DNA of 64,000 nucleotides from Moraxella catarrhalis (GCF_001656295.1 NZ_LXHE01000002.1:62001-126000), one strand, 5' to 3'; shown: positions 27,955-37,385, counted from the first letter of the stretch. Notes: a model not told the origin generated them from the letters alone. A program made the numbers and translations.

Positions 27955-27972
27955 TTTAAGCTTAGGCTTAAT

Positions 27973-28006
27973 AAAAAAAGGCAGTGCTTAGGCATTGCCT
28001 TTTTTA
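27973..28006 (+). terminator. Terminator after the CarO-like gene
   Basis: AAAAAAGGCAGTGC pairs with GCATTGCCTTTTTT around a four-base loop. The A and T runs could also serve the convergent gene at 28015. Confidence 0.9.
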
Positions 28007-28014
28007 TTTGCCAA

Positions 28015-28593
28015 TTAAAATAATGCCGTTAGCTTTAGATCGGGGTGATTGTATAAATAATGAGCACTGGTTTTGGTTAGACTGATTGAATCAAGCTGCA
28101 TGCCAATAAGATAGGGTGTCATATCTGCACCCATTCCAGTATATAGCTGATCTTGAAACAGCTTAATTCGGCACTCTTTTACTCGCCAAAAAAAATTGAT
28201 GAGCTTCTGCTTGCCAGTGCAGCTTAAGTTAGAAAGTATCTTAATTTCATTGGGGTGGAAATATCGCTCAGCTATATCTTGCTTAATATCCTTGATTTCT
28301 ATGTCAATGGCGCAAAGCGATAAGCTGATAATCAATCCAACTCGATTCTTTGAATGACTAAAGCTAACAAAGTAACGCCTATCACTTGATTGGATGTGAT
28401 AAGGATATGCGTGGTCATAAAATTCGCCTACGATGCCAAAGCGCTGCATGGCTATTTGTAACAGTAAACGCACGCAGGCGGACTGAGCGCTTTTTTGCTG
28501 AGCTCGATTACTGCTTTTTTGCGCCATTTGTGCAGATGCGATAATCACTTGCGGCGCAGGCTGTAAAAATATGATGGTGTGAAGCTTGGGCAT
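28015..28593 (-). CDS. 4'-phosphopantetheinyl transferase superfamily protein
   Basis: The 192-residue protein has the ordered PPTase motifs: FVSFSH at 75-80, IDIE with Asp97 and Glu99 (magnesium ligands) and FFWRVKE with Trp136, Lys139 and Glu140. The YFHPNEIK segment between them is also typical. Such enzymes transfer phosphopantetheine from CoA to carrier proteins. This one is shorter than Sfp (about 224) and longer than AcpS (about 126), nearer to the Sfp/EntD side. No carrier protein or synthase gene was seen in the window, so a general ACP-activating role or a distant target is possible. It is convergent with the porin gene. Confidence 0.83.
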   Translation of the reverse strand: MPKLHTIIFLQPAPQVIIASAQMAQKSSNRAQQKSAQSACVRLLLQIAMQRFGIVGEFYDHAYPYHIQSSDRRYFVSFSHSKNRVGLIISLSLCAIDIEIKDIKQDIAERYFHPNEIKILSNLSCTGKQKLINFFWRVKECRIKLFQDQLYTGMGADMTPYLIGMQLDSISLTKTSAHYLYNHPDLKLTALF

Positions 28594-28660
28594 AGCAATT
28601 AGAAAAATAAAAAGCTCAAAACAGGCTTAGGCTGATTTGAGCTTGTTGGATTGGCTAGGA

Positions 28661-29176
28661 TTAATAAGACAATTCGGCGCGGCGATTTTGAGACCAGGCT
28701 TCTTCGTTAGAACCTGTAGCCATAGGGCGCTCTTCACCGAAACTCACAATCTCTACATTAGCTTGACTGACGCCTTTAGCAAGTAAATAACTGTGTACCG
28801 CAGCAGCACGGCGCTCACCGAGCGACATATTATACTCACGGCTGCCACGCTCATCGGTGTGACCTGCCACCAAGACGCGCGCGGCTTGGTTGGCACTCAA
28901 GAATTTAACCTGCTCATCCAAGATAGCGGCAGCTTGTGGCTTAATTTCATCTGAATCAAAATCAAAATGCACGAGACTTGGCAAGTTTGCCGCTACAGCC
29001 TTGATCGCTTCTGAATTATCGACCAAAGGTGCTGCTGTCGTATAGACAGGACCTGTATAGCCTGTTGGTGCATTGGGAGCGACTACGACATTGCCAGTTG
29101 ATTTACTGGCGCAGCCTGTGGTGATGGCAAGTGCAGACAGTGCAGTAGCGATCAGTGATACTTTAAGATGTGACAT
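28661..29176 (-). CDS. pal: Peptidoglycan-associated lipoprotein Pal
   Basis: This outer-membrane lipoprotein, about 171 residues, belongs to the Tol-Pal system. It has a lipobox TTGC at Cys22 and a linker, then the OmpA-like peptidoglycan-binding domain with VHFDFDSDEIKPQAAAILDEQ, VLVAGHTDERGSREYNMSLGERRAAAVHSYLL and EIVSFGEERP. The start at 29176 (MSHLKVSL) gives a normal signal peptide with an AAGG site; the longer frame from 29254 is unlikely. tolB and the tolQRA genes are not adjacent within the window; the following gene is a PPTase. Confidence 0.95.
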   Translation of the reverse strand: MSHLKVSLIATALSALAITTGCASKSTGNVVVAPNAPTGYTGPVYTTAAPLVDNSEAIKAVAANLPSLVHFDFDSDEIKPQAAAILDEQVKFLSANQAARVLVAGHTDERGSREYNMSLGERRAAAVHSYLLAKGVSQANVEIVSFGEERPMATGSNEEAWSQNRRAELSY

Positions 29177-29453
29177 AAGGACACCTTGCAATTTATTATA
29201 ACTGTTATAATTAAATAAGGTCAAATGAGTGATTATCAAGTAATAATCTTTCACAGATGGGAATATAATGACAAATTTATCACGCTTTTACAAGAGATTT
29301 TTAATAAAAATCCTTGAAAAATCGCTAGGCTCACTCTCCAGAATGAATCACGGATGAATCACTTGGTAAAAATTGCCGAATGCGCAAAATTTTGTTAACA
29401 TGGTGGAATTTTCGATAGAATCTTTAATTGTTAAAATACCAAAGTGAATTGAT

Positions 29454-32036
29454 ATGACAAACAAAACCCAAACTTCTCAAAAAATTTATCTTAAAGACTA
29501 CACACCGCCAAGCTATGCCGTGGACAAAGTGGACTTGGATATTCGCCTATTTGACGATCATGCCATCGTTGGGGCGCGTCTTCATATGACAAGGGCGCAC
29601 GCAGGCAAGCTCGAGCTGTTTGGGCGGGATTTGATGCTTAAAAGTATCTGCTTAAATGGGCGTGAACTATCAGCAGAAGATTATCAAATGGATGAGGAGG
29701 GCTTGACGATTTTGGAGACGCCCGATTCTGCCTTGATAGAAACTTGGGTTCAAATCTCGCCGCAAACCAATACAACGCTTGAAGGGTTGTATCAAGCAGG
29801 CACAGGCGATGAGCTGATGTTTGTGACACAATGTGAGCCAGAAGGGTTTCGCAAAATTACCTTTTTCCCAGATCGTCCCGATGTGCTGACAGAATACACG
29901 ACTCGTCTGGAGGCGCCGAAGCGTTTTGGGACGCTGCTTGCCAATGGTAATTTGATCGAATCAGGTGAGGTGGATGAAGATCGCCATTATACCATTTGGC
30001 ACGATCCCACTAAAAAGCCCAGTTATCTTTTTGCCGCGGTGATCGCAAACCTAGAAGTGATGCAAGACAGCTACACGACGATGGAGGGGCGTGAGGTTTT
30101 GCTTGAGATTTATGCCGACGCCCAAGACATTGATAAATGCCATGTGGGCATGCAAGCGCTCAAAGATGCGATGAAATGGGATGAAGACAATTATGGGCGT
30201 GCTTATGACTTAGATCGCTATATGATCGTGGCGACAGGTCAGTTTAATATGGGTGCGATGGAAAATAAGGGCTTGAACATTTTTAATACCAGCTGCGTGT
30301 TATCAAGCCCTGAGACTACTACCGATGAGCGCAGTTTTCATGTCAAATCGGTGATTGCACACGAATATTTTCATAATTGGACGGGTAATCGCATTACTTG
30401 CCGCGACTGGTTTCAGCTGTGTCTCAAAGAAGGCTTTACGGTATTTCGCGATCAAAGTTTTTCAGGAGATTTTCGCTCAAAAGCCGTTCAGCGTATCGAA
30501 GATGTCTCGCTACTTCGCTCGGCACAGTTTGCCGAAGATGCAGGCTCGCTGGCGCATCCTATTCGTCCCGAGAGCTTTGTTGAGATTAATAACTTTTATA
30601 CGATGACCATCTATGAAAAAGGCGCAGAAATTGTGCGTATGATTGCCAATTTCTTGGGTAAAGAGAAGTTTCGTCAAGGCTCGGATGAGTATTTTGCGCG
30701 CTATGATGGGCAAGCGGTGACGGTTGAAGATTTTTTGTCGGCTTTGTCGGTGGCAGATGCACGCGTCATGGATTTTTTGCCTTGGTATCGTCAGCCAGGT
30801 ACGCCAGTGGTATCAGGCAGTTATCATGTTCAAGGCGATAAGGTGAGTGTGAAGTTGGCTCAAAAAACCCGCCATGTACCCAATTATGATGCTCCGATTG
30901 CACTACCCATTCCCGTGGATACAGCGATTTTTGATAGCGCGACAGGTGAGATGTTGGCAAGTCAAATGCTGCTATTGACCAAAGACAGTGATGTATTTGA
31001 GTTTGATGGGATTGAGCTGTCTGACGGCGCACATCCTGTGGTATCGATATTGCGTAATTTTTCGGCACCCGTTAAGAGCGATTTTGATTATACCGATGAG
31101 GATTTGGCGCGCTTGGTCGCGTTTGAGACCGAAGGTTTTAATCGCTGGCAAGCACTTCAGACACTGGTGAACCGCTGGCTATTTGGCACATCCAAAGAGG
31201 CTGATTTGATCATCGATGTGATCGAAAAAGCGGTTGATGCACTGATTGATAGCGATCCAATGTTGGCAGCGCGTCTATTTGATTTGCCAAGCCAAAAAGA
31301 GCTTGCCATGGCGTATGATGAAAATTATGATCCTGCCTTTGTGAAGGCTCGTCGGGATGAGCTGTATCAGCTTATCGCTAATGGATTGTCGGCAGATGCC
31401 AAGCGCTGGTATCACAGACTGCCAATGCAGGCTTATGAAGATACGCCAGATGCGCGCGGACGCCGTCTGCTACGCAATGTTTTATTAGATTTGCGCCTGA
31501 CGGCAAATGACGATGACGCCAAAGATGATGCTTATCAGCAATATGAGCAGGCGTCTTGTATGAGTGAGCGATTGGGTGCTTTGACGGCGATGATCAATCA
31601 TAATTTGGATCAAAAAGACAATTATGTTCATGATTTTTATGAGAAATTTAGCCATGAGGATTTGGTGATTGATGCTTGGTTTAGTGCACAAGCCATGTCA
31701 GATCATACCAGTGTCGAACACATCGCCGCTCTGATGCAGCGTAAAGACTATGACTGGAATACGCCAAATCGTGTACGAACCACGCTGGGTGCTTTGGCTG
31801 CCAAGCCTGTGCAGCTGTGGACGGCTGAAGGGCTGGACTTGTACTTATCAGCGGTTGAGCGCTTAGATAGCACCAATCCACTGCTGGCAGCCCGTCTGTT
31901 GTCCGCACTGGCGCGCTGGTACACGCTGACACCTGATCATAAAGCCATGGCAAAACAAAAGCTGACCAAGCTGTCCGCTAAGGCGACTTCCAAAAACGTG
32001 CTTGAGTTTTTGGAAAATATGCAAACGGCATCTTAA
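29454..32036 (+). CDS. pepN: Aminopeptidase N
   Basis: This 860-residue cytoplasmic M1-family zinc aminopeptidase has the exopeptidase motif GAMENKGLNIFNT and the zinc site HEYFHNWTGNRIT with His303 and His307 and the third ligand Glu326 in KEGFT. Length and the C-terminal helical domain match the gammaproteobacterial PepN type. The N-terminus (YLKDYTPPSYAVDKVDLDIRLFDDHAIVGARL) is typical. It is a single gene with a strong terminator after it. Confidence 0.97.
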   Translation: MTNKTQTSQKIYLKDYTPPSYAVDKVDLDIRLFDDHAIVGARLHMTRAHAGKLELFGRDLMLKSICLNGRELSAEDYQMDEEGLTILETPDSALIETWVQISPQTNTTLEGLYQAGTGDELMFVTQCEPEGFRKITFFPDRPDVLTEYTTRLEAPKRFGTLLANGNLIESGEVDEDRHYTIWHDPTKKPSYLFAAVIANLEVMQDSYTTMEGREVLLEIYADAQDIDKCHVGMQALKDAMKWDEDNYGRAYDLDRYMIVATGQFNMGAMENKGLNIFNTSCVLSSPETTTDERSFHVKSVIAHEYFHNWTGNRITCRDWFQLCLKEGFTVFRDQSFSGDFRSKAVQRIEDVSLLRSAQFAEDAGSLAHPIRPESFVEINNFYTMTIYEKGAEIVRMIANFLGKEKFRQGSDEYFARYDGQAVTVEDFLSALSVADARVMDFLPWYRQPGTPVVSGSYHVQGDKVSVKLAQKTRHVPNYDAPIALPIPVDTAIFDSATGEMLASQMLLLTKDSDVFEFDGIELSDGAHPVVSILRNFSAPVKSDFDYTDEDLARLVAFETEGFNRWQALQTLVNRWLFGTSKEADLIIDVIEKAVDALIDSDPMLAARLFDLPSQKELAMAYDENYDPAFVKARRDELYQLIANGLSADAKRWYHRLPMQAYEDTPDARGRRLLRNVLLDLRLTANDDDAKDDAYQQYEQASCMSERLGALTAMINHNLDQKDNYVHDFYEKFSHEDLVIDAWFSAQAMSDHTSVEHIAALMQRKDYDWNTPNRVRTTLGALAAKPVQLWTAEGLDLYLSAVERLDSTNPLLAARLLSALARWYTLTPDHKAMAKQKLTKLSAKATSKNVLEFLENMQTAS

Positions 32037-32054
32037 GTGTCAGGACTGCAAATT

Positions 32055-32080
32055 CGGGCAGGCGATGGCCTGCCCGTTTT
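32055..32080 (+). terminator. Terminator after pepN
   Basis: CGGGCAGGC pairs perfectly with GCCTGCCCG around a GATG-type loop, followed by a T-rich tail. Confidence 0.93.
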
Positions 32081-32173
32081 TATTATTTTTATCATGATTG
32101 ATGGGGATAAATCTTCTATCAATCCTACCAAAAATGTTACAATCTTGTTTTATTCATAAAACCACTTATTACC

Positions 32174-33487
32174 ATGTCTAATGCCCCCGCTGTTCGACCG
32201 CCGTTATATTATCGCCTGACCACTGCCATACTTGCGCCCATTTATCGGCAAATGGTCATCAAAAAATCCAAACACAAGCCAACGCTTGAGCGAGAGCTCA
32301 ATGAGCGTTTTGCCAAGCAGTATCAGCCGCTACCGTCTGGGGCGCTCAGTGTGATATGGTGTCATGCTGTTTCATTGGGTGAGCTTAATACCGCTTATCC
32401 TTTACTAAGCAGGCTATTGGATCAAGGCTATGGACTGTGGGTGACGAGCACCACACAGACGGGGTTTGAGCGCGCCGCCAGATTATTTGATGGGCAAATC
32501 CGATCAGGACGCGTGGCGCACAGTTTTGTGCCTGTGGATAGACCTCAGGTGATTGATGCATTTTTGGATCATGTCAAGCCAATCGCAGTGATGTTTATTG
32601 AGACTGAGCTTTGGGCAAATACTTTATATGCTTGCCGCAAACGGGGCATCAAGACCATGATGGTTAATGCTCGCCTGACCCAAAAATCCTATCAAGGATA
32701 TGCCAAAATCGCCAAAGTCAGCCAAACCATGATGGCAAATCTTGATGGCATTATCGCTCAAGATGCCGAGTCGGTGCAGCGATTTAAGCAGCTTGGTAAA
32801 ACTGACATCGTCCAAAGCGATTCGCTCAAATGGGCAAGTGTCAGTGCGCTCAGTGAAGCACAGCTCACCGCTGCTCAAGCCCTAAAGGCTCAGATTCACG
32901 AAGCGCACAAAAAACAGGTTTGGGTGATGGCAAGCACGCATGATGGTGAAGAGGGCGTTGCACTAAGTGCCCATAAAAAGTTTTTACAAAAATCGCCCGA
33001 TGCGCTACTCATACTTGTGCCAAGACATCCCGAGCGATTTGAGGCTGTCTATCAAATGTGCTTACAAGGCGGCTTTGTGACTGCGCGCCGCTCAGTGGAT
33101 GAGTCCATCACACAAAAGACCCAAATTTATCTTGCTGACACCATGGGCGAGCTGCTTGCTTGGTATCAAGTCGCTCAGATTGCGGTGGTTGGTGGCTCAT
33201 TTGTGCCGATCGGTGGGCATAACCCCATTGAACCTGCCAGTCTTGCGACACCTGTCATCATGGGCGCGCATGATGATAACTGTAAAGATCTTGTCAAAGC
33301 ACTCAAAAAAGTCGGCGCGCTAGCGCAGCTGCCTGATGAGCCGAATGTGGCGGATCAGTTGTTTGAAGGGCTGATGCAGGGTTATTTATATCATTGGACG
33401 GCTGAGCAAGGCGCGTTATTGGTGAAACAAAAACAGCGCGTTTTGGAAGATCAGCTGAACTTTGTGCTAAGCATCATCCACGCCTGA
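32174..33487 (+). CDS. waaA: 3-deoxy-D-manno-octulosonic acid (Kdo) transferase
   Basis: This is a 437-residue inner-membrane-associated glycosyltransferase (KdtA) that adds Kdo to lipid A. The N-terminus PPLYYRLTTAILAPIY is the membrane anchor region. VIWCHAVSLGELNTAYPLL holds the family's GE motif, followed by VTSTTQTGFERA and VPVDRP. The C-terminal domain has VWVMASTHDGEEGVALSAH, LILVPRHPERF and the glycosyltransferase hallmark VGGSFVPIGGHNPIEPASLATPVIMG. Length is typical. An intact waaA fits a Gram-negative with Kdo-bearing lipooligosaccharide. Confidence 0.96.
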   Translation: MSNAPAVRPPLYYRLTTAILAPIYRQMVIKKSKHKPTLERELNERFAKQYQPLPSGALSVIWCHAVSLGELNTAYPLLSRLLDQGYGLWVTSTTQTGFERAARLFDGQIRSGRVAHSFVPVDRPQVIDAFLDHVKPIAVMFIETELWANTLYACRKRGIKTMMVNARLTQKSYQGYAKIAKVSQTMMANLDGIIAQDAESVQRFKQLGKTDIVQSDSLKWASVSALSEAQLTAAQALKAQIHEAHKKQVWVMASTHDGEEGVALSAHKKFLQKSPDALLILVPRHPERFEAVYQMCLQGGFVTARRSVDESITQKTQIYLADTMGELLAWYQVAQIAVVGGSFVPIGGHNPIEPASLATPVIMGAHDDNCKDLVKALKKVGALAQLPDEPNVADQLFEGLMQGYLYHWTAEQGALLVKQKQRVLEDQLNFVLSIIHA

Positions 33488-33659
33488 AGTAGGATTGTGA
33501 ACAAAAACTGCTCTTAATGTTTTATGTGAGGGCTGTGTTACCACCACGGATGAATGGCGTTTGTTAACATTTTAGCAAGTCACTTTTGCATTTTTGGATA
33601 TGATAATTTAACCACTTTTTTATCTTATAATAATCAAAGATAAAATCAAACTGGAGAAG

Positions 33660-34564
33660 ATGATGAGTGCTAAAAAACTGACTGCCAGAACTGCGGAAGT
33701 GGGCGGTATGCCTATTGCGCGTCTTTTGCCTAATAGAGACAAGCAGCCAATTGGCGCATGGTGTTTTTTGGATCATATTGGTCCTGCAGAAATTGAGGCA
33801 GGCGAGCCAGGTATGCAGGTGGGACGCCATCCGCACACCAATTTACAGACCTTCACATGGATGCTGCATGGCGAGATCAGACACCGTGACAGCTTGGGCT
33901 ATGACCAAATTATCCGTAAAGGGCAAGTCAACCTGATGACGGAACAGGTCCTGAGACGGGCATCAGCCACACTGAGCAAAGTGTGGTGGATGAAGACAAT
34001 CGCTTTCATGCAGTGCAGCTTTGGATTGCGCTGCCGATGGATAAACAGATTCAGCCAAGTTTTCATCACTATCCTGACTTGCCGACTTGACAATCGCAAG
34101 GCATTCGTTATGCCTTGACCACAGGCAGCTATACCGATGGCGAGACTTACACAGCGCCGACCTTACAGTACTCTAAGCTTGTGGGCTTGGATGTGATCTT
34201 TGATGAATATGGCACTGCCAATCTGTCTTTTGAGGCAGGCATGGAATATGGCATTTTGATCATCAACGGTGAAGTGATCCACGAGGGTGAGACTTTTGTA
34301 CAAGATGAGCTGATGCGCTTTGAGACAAGCTAAGATGCTCAGCGCGTACAAATCACTGTCAAAGCTGGCACGCATGTGATGTTGTTGGGTGGTGAGCCAT
34401 TGCCGCATAAGACTTTGCTTTGGTGGAACTTTGTGGATAAAAGCAAAGCAGGCATCGAAAAGTCTATTGAAGATTGGAATAATGGGCATGAGTGCTTTGG
34501 TGATGTCGCAGGTGGGATGCATCGTTTGCCGTCACCACCTTTACCAGACAGCTTTAAAGAATAA
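33660..34564 (+). pseudogene. Pirin-family gene, broken by a frameshift and two stop codons
   Basis: The region encodes a whole pirin-like bicupin when read across frames. It begins MMSAKKLTARTAEVGGMPIARLLPNRDKQPIGAWCFLDHIGP..., with the metal-site block VGRHPHTNLQTFTWMLHGEIRHRDS. Near 33940-33958 the frame shifts (either two extra bases or one missing), and homology resumes as GISHTEQSVVDENRFHAVQLWIALP. In that frame a TGA at 34088-34090 and a TAA at 34331-34333 interrupt, with clear homology continuing to HRLPSPPLPDSFKE. Three lesions mean it cannot make full-length protein. A normal terminator follows. It starts a run of four broken genes. Confidence 0.88.
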
Positions 34565-34577
34565 TTAAATGACTATC

Positions 34578-34605
34578 AAACCCAGCAAAATTTGCTGGGT
34601 TTTTG
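34578..34605 (+). terminator. Terminator after the pirin pseudogene
   Basis: AAACCCAGCAAA pairs with TTTGCTGGGTTT, with a following T-run. It is intact although the gene is dead. Confidence 0.88.
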
Positions 34606-34742
34606 ATTGAGTGGGTAATAAAATTGGGTTTTTTTCTAATATTATTTCAATGATGCAATAAATAATTTCTATTTTTGGGGTTTATTAATGGCATAAACTT
34701 CGATAGGCTAAGATATCAAAAGTAAATATTCAGGAGAAAATA

Positions 34743-35809
34743 ATGCAGTTAGGAAGTTTTGTTTATCAATATCAGCCAAATCGTGTGGTGTTTGGCGTGG
34801 GCGCCATTCAAAAGCTTGCCGATGAAATCGAGAAATTGGGCTGCACTAAAGCTTTGATTTTGTGCACGCCTGAGCAGGTGAGGCAAGCCAAGCAAGTACA
34901 GGATATTTTAAAAGATCGTGCGGTGGCGATTTTTGATCAAGCGGTCATGCATGTGCCCATCCAAACAGCGAATGCTGCCAGCGATTTGGCTAAGGAATTC
35001 GGTGCCGATTGCGCGGTGGCGATTGGTGGCGGTTCGACCATCGGCTTGGGTAAGGCGATTGCCTTAAAACATTCCCTACCAATCATTGCCATTCCAACAC
35101 CTATGCAGGTTCTGAGATGACGCCAATTTATGGCATCACTGAAAATGGCATCAAAAAAACTGGCAAAGATATGCGCGTGCTCCCCAAAACGGTGATTTAT
35201 GACCCAAGTCTGAGCTTAAGCTTGCCGCTTGAGATTTCTTTAACCAGCGGTATGAACGCCATCGCCCATGCCGCTGAAGGGTTATATGCCCAAGATGGCA
35301 ACCCTATTATGACGCTACTTGCTGAAGAGGGTATTCACGCCTTGGCTCAAGGTATGATAAAGCTCAAAGAAGACGACCAAGATGAGCAGGCGCGCAGCCA
35401 ATATCTGTATGGCGCGTGGCTGTGCGGTACGGTGCTTGGTAATGTGGGCATGGCGCTGCATCATAAGCTTTGTCATACTTTGGGTGGTAGTTTTAATTTG
35501 CCGCATGCGCCCACACATACCATTATTTTACCGCATGCGATCGCCTATAATGAAGTGGCGCGCCCTGAGGTGACAAAAATCATCACTCGTGCATTGGGCG
35601 TAAGCGATGTTTCTGCAGGGCAAGCGTTGTTTGATTTGGAGGTGAGATTAGGATTTGAGACCAAGCTTCAGTCACTTGATTTCACCCAAGAGGATATTCA
35701 AAAAGCTGCTGATATCGCCATGCAAAATCCTTATTGGAATCCGCGACCCTTTAAAGATAATATTATCCAGATTATTACTCACGCCTATCACGGCACTCGA
35801 CCTGAATAA
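34743..35809 (+). pseudogene. Maleylacetate reductase-like (iron-containing alcohol dehydrogenase family) gene with a one-base frameshift
   Basis: The first frame gives MQLGSFVYQYQPNRVVFGVGAI...CAVAIGGGSTIGLGKAIALKHSLPIIAIPT, the NAD-binding half of a maleylacetate reductase (GGGST motif). At about 35098-35104 the expected ...PTTYAGSE is broken: the bases read PTPMQVLR and stop. The next frame resumes exactly with MTPIYGITENGIKKTGKDMRVLPKTVIYDP and carries the metal-binding histidines (NAIAHAAEGLY, ALHHKLCHTLGG, LPHAPTHTIILPH) to the end HAYHGTRPE. One missing base explains it. Maleylacetate reductase makes 3-oxoadipate from maleylacetate in (chloro)catechol, hydroxyquinol or resorcinol breakdown. 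A GGAG site precedes the start. A one-base sequencing error is possible, but the flanking genes are also broken. Confidence 0.87.
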
Positions 35810-35850
35810 CAACTAAAAAACCTGATGCTATATCAGGTTTTTTAGTTGTT
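35808..35850. terminator. Bidirectional terminator between the reductase and LysR remnants
   Basis: This is a nearly perfect 19-base stem: AACAACTAAAAAACCTGAT pairs with ATCAGGTTTTTTAGTTGTT. It overlaps both stop codons of the converging reading frames. Confidence 0.93.
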
Positions 35851-36157
35851 ATTCAAATGACGCATTCCACAGTTTTTCATAGCCTTGCTTGGTAAAATGA
35901 TCTACCAAAAAATCAATGAATAAACGGTTTTTGATGGGCATATAATGGCGGGTTTGAAAAGCTATGTTAATGGTCAGCTCAGGGAGTCGCCACTGTGATA
36001 ATACAGGAATAAGTCTGCCTGCCACGATGTCTTGATAGGTGACATACATTGGCTGCACCAAAATTCCTGCATCATTTAGCGCGGCTGAGCGAATGATTTG
36101 CCCATCATTGCTTTCAAGCAGAGGCTGACACTTAAAATAGGCGGTTTGTCCGTTTGT
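35849..36157 (-). pseudogene. LysR-type regulator, 3' remnant only
   Basis: On the minus strand an open frame of about 100 codons ends at 35849. It reads ...[87 protein letters not shown], the end of a LysR effector-binding domain (pattern: SNDxxxxRxAALxGxGI, then DxxxGxLxxVL, then Yxxx+xxxFIDFL). The DNA-binding half is missing. It joins directly to the 3' remnant of a thiolase in the other direction near 36150-36163. LysR regulators usually sit divergently from aromatic catabolic operons. Confidence 0.83.
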
Positions 36158-36480
36158 GTGGGTTTGCCCCAGTGCCTGCCATCCAAAAACTGCTTAAGCA
36201 AACTGGCATGACGCTGGATCAAATCGATGTCATTGAGCTAAATGAAGCCTTTGCTGCCCAAGCTTTGGCGTGTACTCGTGAGCTGGGACTTGCCGATGAT
36301 GATCCAAGAGTCAATCCCAATGGCGGTGCGATCGCCTTAGGACATCCTTTGGGTGCATCAGGGGCAAGGCTTGTGACAACTGCCCTAAATGCCTTGGAAG
36401 AACAAAAAGGGCGCTATGCTTTGTGCAGTATGTGCATTGGTGTGGGTCAGGGGATTGTGTTGTTGATTGAGCGGGTTTGA
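36158..36480 (+). pseudogene. PcaF-type 3-oxoadipyl-CoA thiolase, 3' remnant only
   Basis: This frame encodes the last roughly 107 residues of a thiolase: [77 protein letters not shown], then [23 protein letters not shown]. The catalytic His (GHP) and Cys (CSMCIGVG) are retained, but the first three quarters with the acyl-accepting Cys are missing. The spacing LADDDxRVNPNGG and the [15 protein letters not shown] ending are characteristic of PcaF (beta-ketoadipyl-CoA thiolase). The 5' side runs into the opposed LysR remnant, so a deletion removed both 5' ends. No start codon with a ribosome site exists. Confidence 0.85.
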
Positions 36481-36618
36481 GGTCTGACAAAATAAGCTTT
36501 CGTCTGCAAAGTCTGTTTAGAGTGATTATAGGCTTAAAAAGGTGATTTGCCTTGACGCCTATAACAGCTTATAAAATAAGCAGCTAGAAATATTCATCTC
36601 AAGCTTGATACCCATCTT

Positions 36619-36627
36619 TGATATAAT
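36619..36627 (+). promoter_or_regulatory. Extended -10 promoter candidate for rsmE
   Basis: TTGATATAAT contains TGn directly before a perfect TATAAT (36622-36627), the extended -10 form, about 32 bases ahead of the start codon. No standard -35 was recognised, which extended -10 promoters do not strictly need. Confidence 0.5.
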
Positions 36628-36659
36628 ACTGATCATTTTTAGGGCATTTTTCGCTGATT

Positions 36660-37376
36660 ATGAATATTATCTTATTGGATGACGCAAATTTTATCACCGA
36701 TCGTATGGCAGTGATTGAGGATCAAGCAGTCATTCGCCATCTGCAATCGGTGCTTAAAGCACAAACAGGCGATGTGCTAAAACTGGGAAAGCTTGGCGAT
36801 CGTATCGGTCAGGGTAAAGTGATTGAGCTTAGTCACCGTCATGCCATCCTGTCCGATATCACGCTCACCGCGTCGCCGCCAAATAAGCTGAATCTTACGC
36901 TCATTTTGGCACTGCCGCGCCCAAAAGTGCTCAGGCGGCTCATCATGGATATGACAGCGATGGGCGTGGATCACATTGTGCTTATCAATAGCTACCGCAC
37001 GGACAAATCCTACTGGAGCTCGCCGCTACTGTCTCGCCTTGATGAGTTTATGCTCGAAGGGCTGCAGCAGGGCGTAGATACCATGCCGCCTAAGATCACA
37101 CTTGCCAAACGATTTAAGCCGTTTGTGCAAGATGATTTGCCAAGCCTTATCGGTGATGGTAGTGCAATCGTGGCGCATCCGTATGCCAAAGATCGCTTTG
37201 GTCAATTGATCCAACAGCGCTTACCACAGGTTTTGGTGGTGGGCGCTGAAGGCGGATTTATTCCTTATGAAATTGAGCTTTTGAGCAGTGTGGGTGTGCA
37301 GGCAGCCAGTTTGGGCGATCGAATTTTACGCACAGAGGCGGCGGTCAATGCTTTATTGGGTAGGTGGCTGCCTTAA
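36660..37376 (+). CDS. rsmE: 16S rRNA (uracil-1498-N3)-methyltransferase RsmE
   Basis: This 238-residue SPOUT-class enzyme methylates U1498 of 16S rRNA. The N-terminal PUA-like part includes HLQSVLKAQTGDVLKLG. The catalytic domain has LNLTLILALPRPKVLRRLIMDMTAMGVDHIVLINSYRTDKSYW, a GLQQGVDTMPP region and the SAM-binding knot VLVVGAEGGFIPYEIELLSSVGVQAASLGDRILRTEAAVNALLGRW. Length and motif order match the family. It is the first intact gene after the decayed locus. Confidence 0.95.
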   Translation: MNIILLDDANFITDRMAVIEDQAVIRHLQSVLKAQTGDVLKLGKLGDRIGQGKVIELSHRHAILSDITLTASPPNKLNLTLILALPRPKVLRRLIMDMTAMGVDHIVLINSYRTDKSYWSSPLLSRLDEFMLEGLQQGVDTMPPKITLAKRFKPFVQDDLPSLIGDGSAIVAHPYAKDRFGQLIQQRLPQVLVVGAEGGFIPYEIELLSSVGVQAASLGDRILRTEAAVNALLGRWLP

Positions 37377-37385
37377 TCCATCTTC

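Noticed and set aside
33660-36480. Insertion sequence or integron remnant as cause of the gene losses
   Set aside because: No transposase fragment, terminal inverted repeat or target duplication was visible between the remnants; a simple deletion and point lesions suffice.
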